Assembly: GCA_038503075.1 (NCBI GenBank)
Contig: JBCAML010000001.1
Coordinates: forward strand, 1,612,001 to 1,676,000
Length of the DNA: 64,000 nucleotides
Direction: 5' to 3'
Source of the DNA: Gyromitra esculenta
Taxonomy: Eukaryota > Ascomycota > Pezizomycetes > Pezizales > Discinaceae
The notes under the pieces are model-generated. The model made no database searches. It was not told the DNA's origin and was given only the letters and a program-made list of their open reading frames with translations. Of this stretch, positions 37,530 through 48,539 are shown in pieces (the first letter of the stretch is position 1; each line of letters starts with the position of its first letter). The position numbers and the translations under genes were made by a program.

Positions 37530-39104
37530 CTACGCATCCTTCGGTAGAATATCAGGGACTGGCCCAACTGGAGTGATGCTATGTGGGTTGATCTGTGTGT
37601 GAGATTTCGTGTAATGCTATCTCCCGCTAGCATTAGTCTCCATTTCTCAATAGATAGAATAATGAAGGTTAAGATGAGGGGAATACCTTCTTAATATGTT
37701 CGAAATTCGTCGTCTCCTTAAAACCAGGGATATCCCAATATAGATGCCGCAGCCATTTATGAATCGCAGGATAACTGCATCCATCAGCACCCTCATTCCA
37801 GCATATTCCCTAAGAAATAAATGGAAGAGGGGGAACTTACTCATGCCTAATCATCTTGATATTGCACTTAAAATGCTGCACATACACCGGATCGAACCTA
37901 ACAATCGTAGGATACAGTCTGATATCCACCTCCGTAAGCTGCTTACCCAGAAGATATGGACCCTCCGAGTTCTTCAAGATCGCTTCGATCTTATCTAGTG
38001 ATTCAAACACCGCGATTACACTGCGATCGTATGCATCCTGCGTTGTTGCGAAGCCAGCTTTATAAACGCCGTTGTTGACAGTATCCTACATCATCAGCGC
38101 AACCCCGCACAACAGAAGGTGAGGATGGTACATACGTAGATCCAAGTGTTCATATCATCAATCTCCTTCGCTAAAGCATCAGGATAATACGTAACGCCAC
38201 GATACTTCTCCTCCACAAGATCATCAAATTCAGTATACAAGAAGCGGATAATCTCGCTGCTCTCGTTCGAGCAGATGGTCTTGAGTTTCGTGTCCCAGAA
38301 CGTGGGGACGGTGTAGCGGCCATCGTAATCAGAGTTGGCTGTGAAGTAGATGTCTCTGAGGTAGTTTGCGCCGGTGAGTTTTTCGGGCTGGGAGGCGATT
38401 TCGGGGGAGGTTTTGGCTTCTTCGGGGGTTGCGAAACGCCAGCCGCCTTCGCTCATGTGCCAGTGGACGACGGAGAAGCCGATTATTTTTTGGAGGCCTT
38501 TGAGTTCGCGGACGAGGAGGGTGCGGTGGGCTGGGGGCTGTTAGCGGATTGTTGAGTATATGGGGACTGTGTAAGGATGGGGGTTCTGGTAGTACTAGAG
38601 TATATTTATTCGTTCGTTCGGTGTATATTATATATTTAGGAATGGGAGAGTGGATAGCTTACCCCAGGGACAAGCATAGCTGACGTAGAGGTGATAACGG
38701 TTCTTTTCGGGGGGGAATTGAGCATTGGATTCACGAGAGACGGCACTGCGGAAAGAGGACTGAGGGGATTAGCTAGAGCTATTGAAAAGAGGGAGGCTGG
38801 AGGAATGTTACAGGTTTACGATTGAATTCACCGGTTTTCTTGTCAGCCCAATCGGTGATGGTTGCCTGCTGCTGTTGAGTCTGAATTGGGTATTAGTGGA
38901 CGGAATTATTTATTTATTTCTTCATTCGCTCAACGTGGATGGATGGGTGGGTAGGCAGGAGTGAATTGGATTCTGGGGTAGCACCGTCATGATTCTGGAT
39001 CGTGGTAGTATTCTTGGTGCAGCGAAGTGACTATTGCGAGATAGGATTGAAGAACTGGTAGCTGCTGTGCTGCTGAACAAATAACGGATATGGAGGCGGG
39101 ACAT
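37530..39104 (-). CDS. Glutathionyl-hydroquinone reductase (ECM4/omega-like GST)
   Basis: Seven minus-strand exons (38985-39104, 38812-38880, 38663-38759, 38136-38530, 37841-38085, 37687-37774, 37530-37592) give 358 residues. The enzyme reduces S-glutathionyl-hydroquinones with glutathione. The catalytic motif C93-P-W-A-H-R is present in YVSYACPWAHR, followed by LKGLQKIIGFSVVHW and the family's VPTFWDTKLKTICSNES, then YPAIHKWLRHLYWDIPGF in the helical domain and the typical INPHSITPVGP end. The first 40 residues (many Arg and Ser, no acidic residue) look like a mitochondrial presequence; Met39 would give a cytosolic form. Exon 1's donor (GTGCTA) is weak, so the amino end is the least certain part. 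The gene is divergently arranged with GCP4. Confidence 0.87.
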
Positions 39105-39714
39105 GGCTTAGATTTATATAACACGACAGGCTGGAAAATAAAGGTGGGGTTAGGGTTCAATGTAGTATCTATTTCCTGCAATGCCATCCGCCCACATCCG
39201 GTGCCATCCATCTTGCGTTGCGGGGGGTTTATGAGATTCATATAAATGTATGCGGAGTGGGGGTTATGATGCAATGGACATCCAGCTGGGCGCTTTAGGG
39301 GTAATTTGAAATCATTACATGTACTCCATGCAGCTGTCACCGCAGCTTTTTGGAAAAGCTTACATTCGGTTGAGCAGAGTGCTGATTGATGATGAAGTGA
39401 TGCAGGCAAAGAGATGAATAATGGCTTCCACGATATTTACAGCTGTGTTTCTAATGCTTTGTTCATCTCTTACAGGACTGGGATCGGAGTTTTTGTTTTT
39501 GCGGGGAAGCTGGCAGCCAAACCCTAACCCTTATCCGTACGTCAACACCAATCCATCTCAACGCGTCTCCCTGCGGATGGATGCTGGCTGCCCCGCTATT
39601 CAACGTCCCCCTTCACCAGAAACTCATGAAACATCTCGCCAGTTCAGCATCTATGTGGTGATATATGTATATTACATCAATTAGACAGTTCTTCATCTCA
39701 ATTCCATCTCTAAA
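39105..39714. promoter_or_regulatory. Divergent promoter region
   Basis: This 610-bp interval separates the start codons of the ECM4-type gene (minus) and GCP4 (plus), so both promoters must lie here. A small open frame (39421-39684, plus) begins with a hydrophobic stretch but has no other support. Confidence 0.5.
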
Positions 39715-42038
39715 ATGCTGCACGAGCTGTTCCTGCTCCTCTCTGGTCATGCTTCTCCTATCCTCACTCCCGAAGGTCTTCCACAGTCGTTCCCCTTCGT
39801 ATCCCCTTCCGAAAGGCTTGTTTCCAATCTCTTGAAAGCTTTGCTGCCAAACACTGACTAATTTCCCCCAGAGCTCTCCTGACCTCCTTATCTGTCCTTG
39901 GCCATCTCCACATCTCCCTGCGCAATGCTTGCTCCCAAATCACTACTACCCACCCCTCGACGATTGCTCGTGCTGCCGCCAGCGGAATCGATACCCAGCA
40001 TTTACACTCTTTCCGCTCTCGGATCCTCGCCGTTGAACGCTCTGTTCTCCAGCGTGAGTCCGGCATGGTTGGTGGCTACGATATCGTATCCCTCGCAAAG
40101 ATTCTCGGTGGGTTTGAAGGCTGGGAGCGGACACTACGCTACCTCCACAGTTTGACCGAACTTATTCTCCCAGGCTCTGGCACACTAAATGAGAAACGTA
40201 GTGGGCGCGAGCGTGCCTCTAGTATAAAACCAATTACTGGCGCAGAACTCATAAACCGTCTTCGGGCAGACATCCACACCGGATTCCCGACGCTGGAGGC
40301 TGTGGCATTGCATCTTCTCAAAATCGCCGAGACAGCCTGGCTACGTGAAGTATCGACTTGGGTTCTTTACGGACGTCTTCCATCCTCATCGTCCTTTGGA
40401 TCTAATTCTGCTTCTGCAGACTTCTTCATAACTGAGAATGAATCTGAACCTGTCCAGAACCCTGGGGGCGAGGAGGAAATGGGTGTTTTGAAAGAATACA
40501 CCATCACCAAGCGTCTCCTCCCTGAGTTCGTCACCCTCGAGACTTCGGCCTCAATCCTGTTCATTGGGCGTGTTCTCTCTATTATCCGGCTCCGTGGCGG
40601 GAGCGCAACGAACTCTGATGTCTCATATGTAGCATCCCCAGAAATGACGCTACTACCAACTCACCTTTCCCATCTCCGTTCTCTACAATCCCCACTCTCC
40701 CCGCAGAAGCTGTTAAACGCAATTTCTGAAATCCGCCTCTCCCTATCCCGCCATACACTTCAGACCCTTCTCCCCGCATCAAAGATAATCGACGTAGTTC
40801 ACGTCCTACGTGAATTTTTTCTCCTCGGCCGCGGCGAGTTCGCCGTCGCATTAATCGAGCAATCCTCTGAGCAAATACGGAACCGCTGGCGCCGCCCTGG
40901 CGCCGGTGGTGGGGTCGGCGCAAGCTGGGTGAAGTCCTCGACTGGCGCGCTTGTCAAAGAGGGAGAAGTATCCGCAATCCTAACTCGCACATGGGGAGTG
41001 CTCTCATCTCTCCAAGGTGAGGAAACCTCAGACGAGCGTCTCGATACTGCGCGAGACCTACTATATCTCTCCCTCAACTCGATAATCTCCTCGACACCCG
41101 CTCAGAAGGGGAAACTTGGTAAAGAGAGTTTTAAGGATTTGCTAGTCGGTGTTCCTGTAACATTAAATTTCCACCTTTCATGGCCGCTAGAATTGTTTCT
41201 GCAGCCAGTAGATCTAGAGACTTATGATGCTTTGTTTGCGTACTTGATCAGTGTACGCCGAACACAAATCCGGTTGCAGGGGCTATGGCGTAGCCGTAGG
41301 CCTCCGGTGCCGAAGAGTAAAAAGGGCTCTGGTGCGAAAGCACATCGGGAAATGTTGAAGCGCCGGGAACAACAGGAGAGAACGGTATGGGCTACTGCTA
41401 GTCTGGCAGTGTTTTTTTTGGAGACGGTGGTGGAGTATTGGCAGGGTGAGGTGGTTGCGGGTGCGTTTGCAGATCTGATGGCGGTGCTTGGAGCAGGAGT
41501 TGAGTCTAGTGAAGCTGGATCTGATGATGAAGACATGGACATGGATATAGAGGAAGAAGATGAAGATGTGGGAAAGGATGTTTGGGCCACTGCTACTGCT
41601 ACGCAACATAATGCTCCCATAGCACAACCACACCCTCAGCCGGCTACGAAACAGCAGGATCCGGAGTCACTCATGCGGGCTCATCAGCTCTATCTCTCAC
41701 GTCTTAAACGAGGTCTCTTTATGGTCGACCCTGTGTTTGCACCGCTTCTAAAACAGTTTCTCACTACGGCGGAAGCCCTCGTCGCTGCGATCGATGCAGC
41801 TGCTAAAGCACATGAGATGGCGGATCTACAGCTCGAAGAAGAGAGTACCCAAGGACGGGGGATGCGGCAGTGTGAAGAAGTACGAAAAGTGCTGGCAAAG
41901 TTGGTACAGAGGCTACAGAGGATGGATGAAGAGAGGGATTTCTTTGCGGTAGGTGGTGGAGAGGCGGAGAGAGAGGGCGGGAAGGTTGATCGTTTGTTGA
42001 TGAGGTTGGATTTGGGTGCTTTGGCGGGGGAGATATAG
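39715..42038 (+). CDS. GCP4: Gamma-tubulin complex component GCP4
   Basis: Two exons, 39715-39815 and 39872-42038, give 755 residues. GCP4 is a core subunit of the gamma-tubulin ring complex that nucleates microtubules at spindle pole bodies. Evidence: the start MLHELFLLLSGH, the segment SPSER-ALLTSLSVLGHLH, GGYDIVSLAKILGGFEGWERTL, and the GCP C-terminal domain with SWPLELFLQPVDLETYDALF and RTQIRLQGLWRSRR. An acidic insert (about residues 587-612, rich in Asp/Glu/Met) splits the C-terminal domain, as in other filamentous fungi. The intron border was set by conservation of SER-ALL; this demands a GC donor (AAAG/GCTTGT) instead of GT. A GT alternative at 39784 keeps phase but removes the conserved residues. 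Confidence 0.88.
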
Positions 42039-42380
42039 GAATGGCGTTTTTGAGAGGGTTTTGTATTTTTTTTCTGGTGTTTAGGTGGAACTAATGCTTT
42101 AATTGGCTTGTTGCGGACTATCATTGACCACGGGGATACGCGTCGACGATTGTCATATCATCACCATTACCATTAAAAATCTAAATAATATAATGGATCA
42201 AAGAGATATTATCCTTCGATGTCTCGAAAACTCCCAAACTATCAATGGATAATGAGGTAAAAAAAGAATCACCCTTAAAAAAAACCCCGGTCCCGGTTGG
42301 GACTGCCCTGGTGGCTCTATTCTATCAGAAACACTCCCGGTACCACTTGAAAAGATGCAACTCTTGTAGCGACCCTAAAG

Positions 42381-42678
42381 TTGGCATTCTTTCAAAGGTT
42401 CGATAGTGGCGGCCGCCGGCAGCACTCTCTGTGTTATCGACAGGGGTACGATTTCGGTAGCAATCCTTCAGTCGGCATTCTCCCTAAAGGTCCAAATAGT
42501 AGCGGTCGCCCAGTGTGATTTTCCAATGCCACTGCTAAAGGTGCATCTCCAGCAGAAATACTCCCGCCAGTAGCAAACTCCTGGTGGCACTCTCAGAAGA
42601 ACTCCTTCCGTCGGTGCACCTTTATTCCACTATTGGTGTATCTTTTGCTAAAAGCTCGATAGTAGCGATCGCCCGGTG
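42381..42678 (+). repeat. Three degenerate copies of a ~45-bp unit
   Basis: Copies at about 42381-42423, 42471-42515 and 42634-42678 share the order GGCATTCT or GGTGTATCT, then CTAAAGGTTC-like, then ATAGTAGCGGTCGCCCGGTG-like. They differ by many substitutions, so the element is old. Confidence 0.5.
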
Positions 42679-44101
42679 TCTCTCCTCTGAGTAATCTCCT
42701 GGTTAATTTCCACTGTTGATGATGATGAGGGAAGGGGGAGGAAATGGCTAGCTTTATAGAAAACTAAATTCACTAGTAACTAATCATTTTGGATGACTCT
42801 TCCATGGAGGAAGAACGAAGAATATGAGGGCCAATGGTTTTTTTTTCTTTCATGCAGCGTGATATTGATGAGTCGTATCGTGCATGAGTTACTCTATTGA
42901 AGTCGAGTCATAGTTCGTGATGGAAGGGGGAAAATTTATTGTTTTTCGCATGCCTGCATGGAAAGATGATTTTTTTTCTTGCTGCTTCTATAGAGTTTCT
43001 TTGTTCTGGCTTTTGGGGATACTGCATGGAATCTCTGGCGGTGACCCTTGGTGCTTCGATGTATCCTGCGGTGGTTTCTATGGTGTTCGCCGGCGGTGTT
43101 TGTAGGGGAAGCCGTTATCCTTTATCCCCATTGATTCGACTAGTTCCCTGCAGGCTTGACCCTCAGGAATACTGCGTATCGATGGTTCTTATTGCGTCCA
43201 GTCCCTCACGAGATATAATTTCTATCATGCTCGCCGATGCAGAAGGGCTAGAGTGCTTTGGGTTTCCTTCTAGTATATCCTAGAAACCCTGCTCTCTCTT
43301 TCCGGAAGCTATCTACGGTGATGGAATTGAAATTTACATTATTACTTGGAGGGTTACACATATGTCTGTGTTTGCTGTTTTGGCTAACTATACCGCAGCT
43401 GCGATTCCAGCGTATAGATCCGAAAACATGTCATAAGTTTAAACTCATAGCTACTAGTCCGTCGTGGCCGAGCTTTACCGTACGTACCTAAGTAGCGCTC
43501 AGTTATGCTCTTCGAACATCTTACGCTGAGCCTTCATGTGGAGCAGTGCCCGCAAATAATAGACACATAACGTATACTTTATAACAAGTTAAAATAAATG
43601 GTTTAAGCTTCGCTGATTCAAATGTTAAGCATCGACGATAGCTGCTCGAGACTGAACAGATCTAAGCCTAACCGTAAGCGCAAGATCGAAACAAACAAAA
43701 ATAATTTAGTCGAGGCAGGATTCAGATCTGCATTTACTAATTAGTTCTTTCAAAGAACACTCCGGATCAACGTTACCATCCCTACTCTACGGGGCTACGT
43801 ATATAAGGTTAGCTTTTAGTTCTGTTGGTTTGTTCATCGGCCACTTTTCTTTGAAATACATAGTAGCGGCTTAGTTCGTATTACTAACATCGAGAGCTGT
43901 ATGTAGTTTACCATTGAAGAGAGAACAAACAAGTAGATTATTAATTGACACTGTGAAATTAGGCGCGTATGAACGATGTTAAAAACATAAGATGCAAAAT
44001 ACTTCGACGATCAAAGAACCACCAGACTATATCATATCCAAATTCTGGGTTACCGGTCGAGTATACCTTTCACACGACTCCTCGCAATACCCCTCATAAT
44101 C

Positions 44102-44195
44102 TACTCGGGGGAAATTAAAGTATTCGGACGCCAAGACGCCAAGACGCCAATATTTACCTGCCTTGGCGTCCGAACACTTTAATTTCTCCCGAGTA
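44102..44195. repeat. Inverted repeat with short loop and internal triplication
   Basis: The arms at 44102-44135 and 44163-44195 pair with about two mismatches over 33 bp. The left arm runs into three direct copies of ACGCCAAG/ACGCCAA (44129-44150), and the loop is under 30 bp. It would form a stable hairpin. It lies 82 bp beyond the stop codon of the 344-residue gene, so it may also be transcribed in its 3' region. Confidence 0.8.
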
Positions 44196-44276
44196 CCGTG
44201 CCTTCAGTTGGATTGTGGTCTATCTTAACGGCCGTACAGACCACATTACCACCCTCATACTCCATATCATCGAAGA

Positions 44277-45311
44277 TTAATTTTGCCTGTGCACCCCTTT
44301 GTGAGAACTCGATCTTCCCATCCCCAAGGGTTCCAATCGGGCGCATCGTGGAGTCTTCGGGTTCTCGACCAACCCGTCGAATCCAACACGCGGCATTCCT
44401 GCCGAGGGGTTTCTTTTAAGACGCAGAATACCCTCAAAGATACCGAGGCTGAATTCGCCAGCTATTTTTTGGGTATTAGGATCTCTGAAGAGCCTCATGA
44501 TGAACGCCTTCTCGTCAATGGCAGAGCAGTTGATATTCCATGTTCCGAGAATGTGTTGGGACTTGAATTTGACCGGTTGGGATCGAGCGATAGGGTTTTT
44601 CTCCAAAAAATCTCTATCCTCGGTGTCTTTGATTGCTTTCTGGTCATCGAGTATCTTTTTAGCGGTTGGTGCGTACAGTTCCTTTTCCTTGGATGCGCGC
44701 TCGAGGGTCTCGTCGCGATCGTAACCGACGATCATCCATTCTTGATCCTTAGGATCACCATCCATGTGCCAGGAATACGAAACCATGCCATCTGTTTCAG
44801 CAAGTTTGTGGATGTTCGAGCGCGGGATACCGATATGTTTTAACATAGCCGTCTTCTCACCACTCTGCTTGAACTTTTCGAACCAGAATTTACCGGAATC
44901 CACAGCTAGCCTTTGTTCATCCGTCAATGCCTTTTCATATTGCGCTTCATGTTTCGGCCTTGCTTTCTTCTCCAGGTCTTCCTTGAGCTCCACCCACTGC
45001 GCTTTCAGGCGTTCTTCGAGTTCTTGTAGATCATCTGGCTGGTGCTTACAGAGGCCGTCTCGTGCAGCTTCTTGGAGCTGAGCTTTCATATTGGCTGTTG
45101 TGCCCTCTGATTTGAGGCCGTAGTGGCCAAGTTGCGCCACCAGCCATTTCTGCCTCACTTTTGGGGGAGTCCAGTTTCGCCGGCGTTTAGGACGGGTGGG
45201 ATTGAGGGTTGAATTGATTAATTGGAGATTGGCGCGGGGGATGCCGTTGATGAGGAGGCCTCTGGAGGTGTGGGTGTAGTTGCCGAATTTTATTACTGCG
45301 TTTGAAGCCAT
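44277..45311 (-). CDS. SAP-like domain protein of unknown function
   Basis: A single open frame of 344 codons on the minus strand. Residues about 50-85 (RQKWLVAQLGHYGLKSEGTT then MKAQLQEAARDGLC) resemble a SAP helix-extension-helix, a DNA/RNA-binding fold. A basic start precedes it, including RPKRRRNW. The middle is helical and charged (LEERLKAQWVELKEDLEKKA), and later parts (LGTWNINCSAIDE, FRDPNTQKIAGEFSLGIFEGILRL) look like a beta-rich domain of the kind seen in fungal conserved hypothetical proteins. I do not recognise a named family for that part. The C-terminal 40 residues read as low-similarity sequence and could reflect a missed intron. No membrane segment or signal peptide. Confidence 0.75.
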   Translation of the reverse strand: MASNAVIKFGNYTHTSRGLLINGIPRANLQLINSTLNPTRPKRRRNWTPPKVRQKWLVAQLGHYGLKSEGTTANMKAQLQEAARDGLCKHQPDDLQELEERLKAQWVELKEDLEKKARPKHEAQYEKALTDEQRLAVDSGKFWFEKFKQSGEKTAMLKHIGIPRSNIHKLAETDGMVSYSWHMDGDPKDQEWMIVGYDRDETLERASKEKELYAPTAKKILDDQKAIKDTEDRDFLEKNPIARSQPVKFKSQHILGTWNINCSAIDEKAFIMRLFRDPNTQKIAGEFSLGIFEGILRLKRNPSAGMPRVGFDGLVENPKTPRCARLEPLGMGRSSSHKGVHRQN

Positions 45312-46221
45312 CGTGGGGAGGAGGGTCCCAGAGATGAAAGGGATAAACGCGTTGTTGTTTAAGGGGAATAGCTGATTTATATTTACGCAACGACGTGAGA
45401 GTGGGGGTGATGGTGCGTGCGTTCATAGAAAATCACTCGATATTCCTAATCGACATTTCGTTGTAGTATTGGGGGCGAACGAGATCGATTGCTTGCTTCT
45501 CTCCAGGCTGGCAGCACGCCCCCGTCTATACACGTGCATAATAGGCCTCTGGAACCTCCCGAGTGCCCGTGGACTCGGCCCTATGTCTCTCACTAATTTC
45601 CGTCTCCGAGCCTTCCCCGAGAGCTCACCCGGAGGGCCCCCATATTAGGAAGCTTCTCCAACATATCTAAGGATAAAAAAAGATCCCAATATCAGTTATT
45701 TAGCTTGAGAGCATCGGACTCTCCCATGAACAACGAACGAACGGCGTTGAGACTGTAGCATGGAAACTCCGTTTGGATTGACCAAGATCCAACTGCAGTT
45801 TATGCACGTGTAAGCATCAACACTTCAGGTTTATCCTCAATAGTAAAGATCTTGGTATCTCTTCTAGTCGTACTACCGCTCCGCAGCGTGGCTTCGCTCT
45901 GCTTCTTTTCGAGAATATAATATTTACTAAAGTCTGGGCTGCTGAGCTATCGATACCAGCCAAACCCTAAGCCCTGAGATCACATGATAATGGTGGGGCA
46001 CGGGACTCTTGGCAGGAAAGCGTCTCAACACCCCGCAGCCTCTGCCAATTGCCCATCGAGTCATCCTATACAAGCATCTCCAATTCTCTGCAAACCACGG
46101 AAATAGTTTCTCCAGCCCCCTCACTATCAAACTGAATCCCCCGTTCCTTTTGCGAACAGCAGCCCGTGTACTCCCCCGTCGAGTTCCCCTGCTCCTGCAG
46201 CTTCACAAAAGATCAATCGTC
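45312..46221. other. Divergent spacer
   Basis: About 900 bp between the starts of the SAP-like gene (minus) and the ARC1-like gene (plus). It should contain both promoters. The sequence from 46009 to 46221 is open in frame with ARC1 but precedes the conserved start. Confidence 0.5.
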
Positions 46222-47706
46222 ATGGCGACATACACCCTCTCGCTTTCCCAACACGACAAAGCTCTCCAGCTCCTTGTCTCCTCCTTCGGAAATCACCTGA
46301 CTGTCTCCATCACTGTTACGGATTCCACCCCGTCTCCATCGGTTTCACAGCTCGTCCTGCAAAACGCAGACACCGTTGCTGGAACCAACACAATCGCCTC
46401 CTATCTCTCCACCCTCATCCCCAAATTTGCACCAGACCGTTATACCCCGTTGGAGCAGGCCGAAATCAGCCAGTGGCTGACACTTACCGCTTCGTCACCT
46501 ATCACCGAGGAGACCATACAAATTCTAAATAATGAGTTAAAATTCAAGACTACGTTGTTGGGGGAGAAGGCCTCCGTTGCAGACGTGATCGTATATGCTC
46601 GCGTTAAAGACACGGTTTCTAGGTGGAGTGACGAGCAGAAGACGGGAGAGAAGGGATATCGGTACCTTGTTCGTTGGGTTGACTTCATCCAGAACTCGCC
46701 TGAAATTGGACTTAACCTGCCCGAAGATGAGAAGGTTAAAATCGACCCGAGAAACGTGCTGGTTTACCTGAAGCCTGAGGAGATAGTCAAGGAGAAGAAA
46801 AAGAAGGAAGAAGAGGGCGAGAAGAAGCTTAAAGGACGAGCTGGCGCCGCCGAGAAAATTAAAGAAAAAGTGGTCGAGGTCAAGGAGACCGTTAAGGAAG
46901 GTGCCGCAACAGCAGTTGCTGGTGAGGGAAAGCAACAAAAAAAGAAGGAGAAGAAGGAGAAGGGGCCTCGTAGGGAGGCGCCTCCGAAGGAAGGTTCGTG
47001 CCTACAGCTTAGTACCTGGATCGCAATTAGGCGGGCATAGCTAACCTACCATATAGAGCCTCTCATCTCCCCTTGCCAGATCGACCTCCGCGTTGGCCAC
47101 ATTCTTCACTGTGCTCCTCACCCCAATGCTGACTCCCTTTATGTCTCAACAATTGCCATGGGTGACCCTGCCGAATCACCTCTTGTCACTCCCCACTCCG
47201 CCCTTGACCTTCCCGAGTCTGTTCTCGCAGCCAACAGCCCACTCCCCCCTGTTCGTTCCGTTTGCTCAGGCCTTAATGGTTTGATTCCTCTTGAAGCCAT
47301 GCAAAATCGCAAAGTTATCGTGATAGCAAACCTTAAGCCTGTAACTATGCGTGGTGTCAAATCGTCCGCCATGGTGCTCGCCGCGTCCATGCCGGGAGCA
47401 GACCATGGAAAAGTTGAGCTCGTTGTGCCACCAGCGGGCACAGTTGCTGGAGAAAGGGTATACTTCGAGGGCTATAGGGGAGAGCCTGAGCCAGTACTGA
47501 ATCCGAAAAAGAAGATATGGGAGACTATTCAACCCGGTTTCAGTACGACTGATGGGTTGGAAGTTATATTTGATAGAGCAAAGGCCGGGTGGGTAGGAGA
47601 CGTTGCGAAGGGGAAAGCACCGGGCGAGGGACCTGTTGGTAGGTTGGTCGTTGAAGGTAAGGGGACTTGCATGGTTGAGAGTTTGGCGGGGGCTACTGTT
47701 AGGTAG
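46222..47706 (+). CDS. ARC1: Arc1-like tRNA-aminoacylation cofactor
   Basis: Two exons, 46222-46993 and 47057-47706, give 473 residues. Arc1 docks methionyl- and glutamyl-tRNA synthetases through its GST-like N-terminal domain and presents tRNA with its C-terminal EMAPII/OB-fold domain. Residues 1-165 look GST-like (LGEKASVADVIVYARV is the helical part). A Lys/Glu-rich linker follows (about 190-265, with runs such as KEKKKKEEEGEKKLKG). The tRNA-binding domain has the hallmark LRVGHILHCAPHPNADSLYV, VCSGLNGLIPLEAM and NLKPVTMRGVKSSAMVLAAS, and ends SLAGATVR. I chose the ATG at 46222 because the GST-like fold starts there; the open frame extends 71 codons upstream without similarity. Intron phase is consistent. 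Confidence 0.92.
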
Positions 47707-48346
47707 TTTGTAGGAAATAAAAAAATAAAGGAAATGGTATTGGGGGTATAAAAGGGAGTGATACCTGTTGTCATGGTATTTTTTTTTCTGTAGCTGTAGA
47801 AATTAAACTCGAGCCTTTTTATCAATTTTATGGTCGTGCAGCTAGATTTTTAGATGGAGTAATATAGTAGTGATACGTGATGCTAAGGATTATTCTTTGG
47901 TGGTGTGGATATGATACGCTGAGCCTAGTTGGTTATATCCGAAGGGATTGACTTCTCTAGATTAAAAGCGTTTATCGACGTAATGGAAATACAAAGACTG
48001 ATAACTTCAAATGGGGATGCATGGACCAGACAAACTGACGATCTAACCATACTGTCGGGGAATCGGAGATGGGGTGAATGTTTGCGATCATTGACTTTTG
48101 ATCCTTGCTTTGGCTGTATGATAAACATTGGTCCCGGCTATTCTACAGATCTGTGGGGACGAAGGATAGGTTTGGGGCGCTCCGAGGTCCCCGAGGATGA
48201 ATTCTAGTGATCTGGGTAATAGGGACAAGGCAGGGGGGGTTTTTTTAGGGGCCTATGGTTATGGTGGTTGGACGTCAGTTTTTTTTTTTTTGGTAGTTGT
48301 GAGATCTGGATTGCAGTTGGGATACAACTTCTAGAATGCATACATA

Positions 48347-48514
48347 TACCGCATTAACTCGAGCAAGAGGACTTCACGCTAAGACGTTGGAATTGCCTCC
48401 ATAGATAGGCAAAGCGCCCAAATGTTTTGCCTCAGCTTTGATCTCGCTTGGTCAGTCAGTAGAGGAAATTCCAACGTCTTAACGTGAAGTCCGCTTGCTC
48501 GAGTTAATGCGGTA
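48347..48514. repeat. Long inverted repeat, 48-bp arms
   Basis: The arms at 48347-48394 and 48467-48514 match as reverse complements at 46 of 48 positions, separated by 72 bp. The high identity means either recent origin or conversion/selection on the hairpin. Outer ends are TACCGCATTAA and TTAATGCGGTA. No coding capacity. Confidence 0.85.
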
Positions 48515-48539
48515 GTATATTTGCGTGGAGGGATACATG

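Larger units (their letters stand above)
42039..44276. other. Spacer with degenerate repeats and a foldback
   Basis: No gene recognised. It contains three degenerate copies of a ~45-bp unit (42381-42678) and a perfect-looking hairpin at 44102-44195, just beyond the 3' end of the next gene. Confidence 0.5.

Noticed and set aside
39421..39684. 87-codon plus-strand frame with a hydrophobic start, resembling a small secreted protein
   Set aside because: It lies in the divergent promoter between two real genes; only the first 20 residues look signal-like and the rest has no cysteines pattern or family motif.
46009..46221. Upstream extension of ARC1
   Set aside because: The added 71 codons show no GST-like sequence and start at a non-ATG codon.
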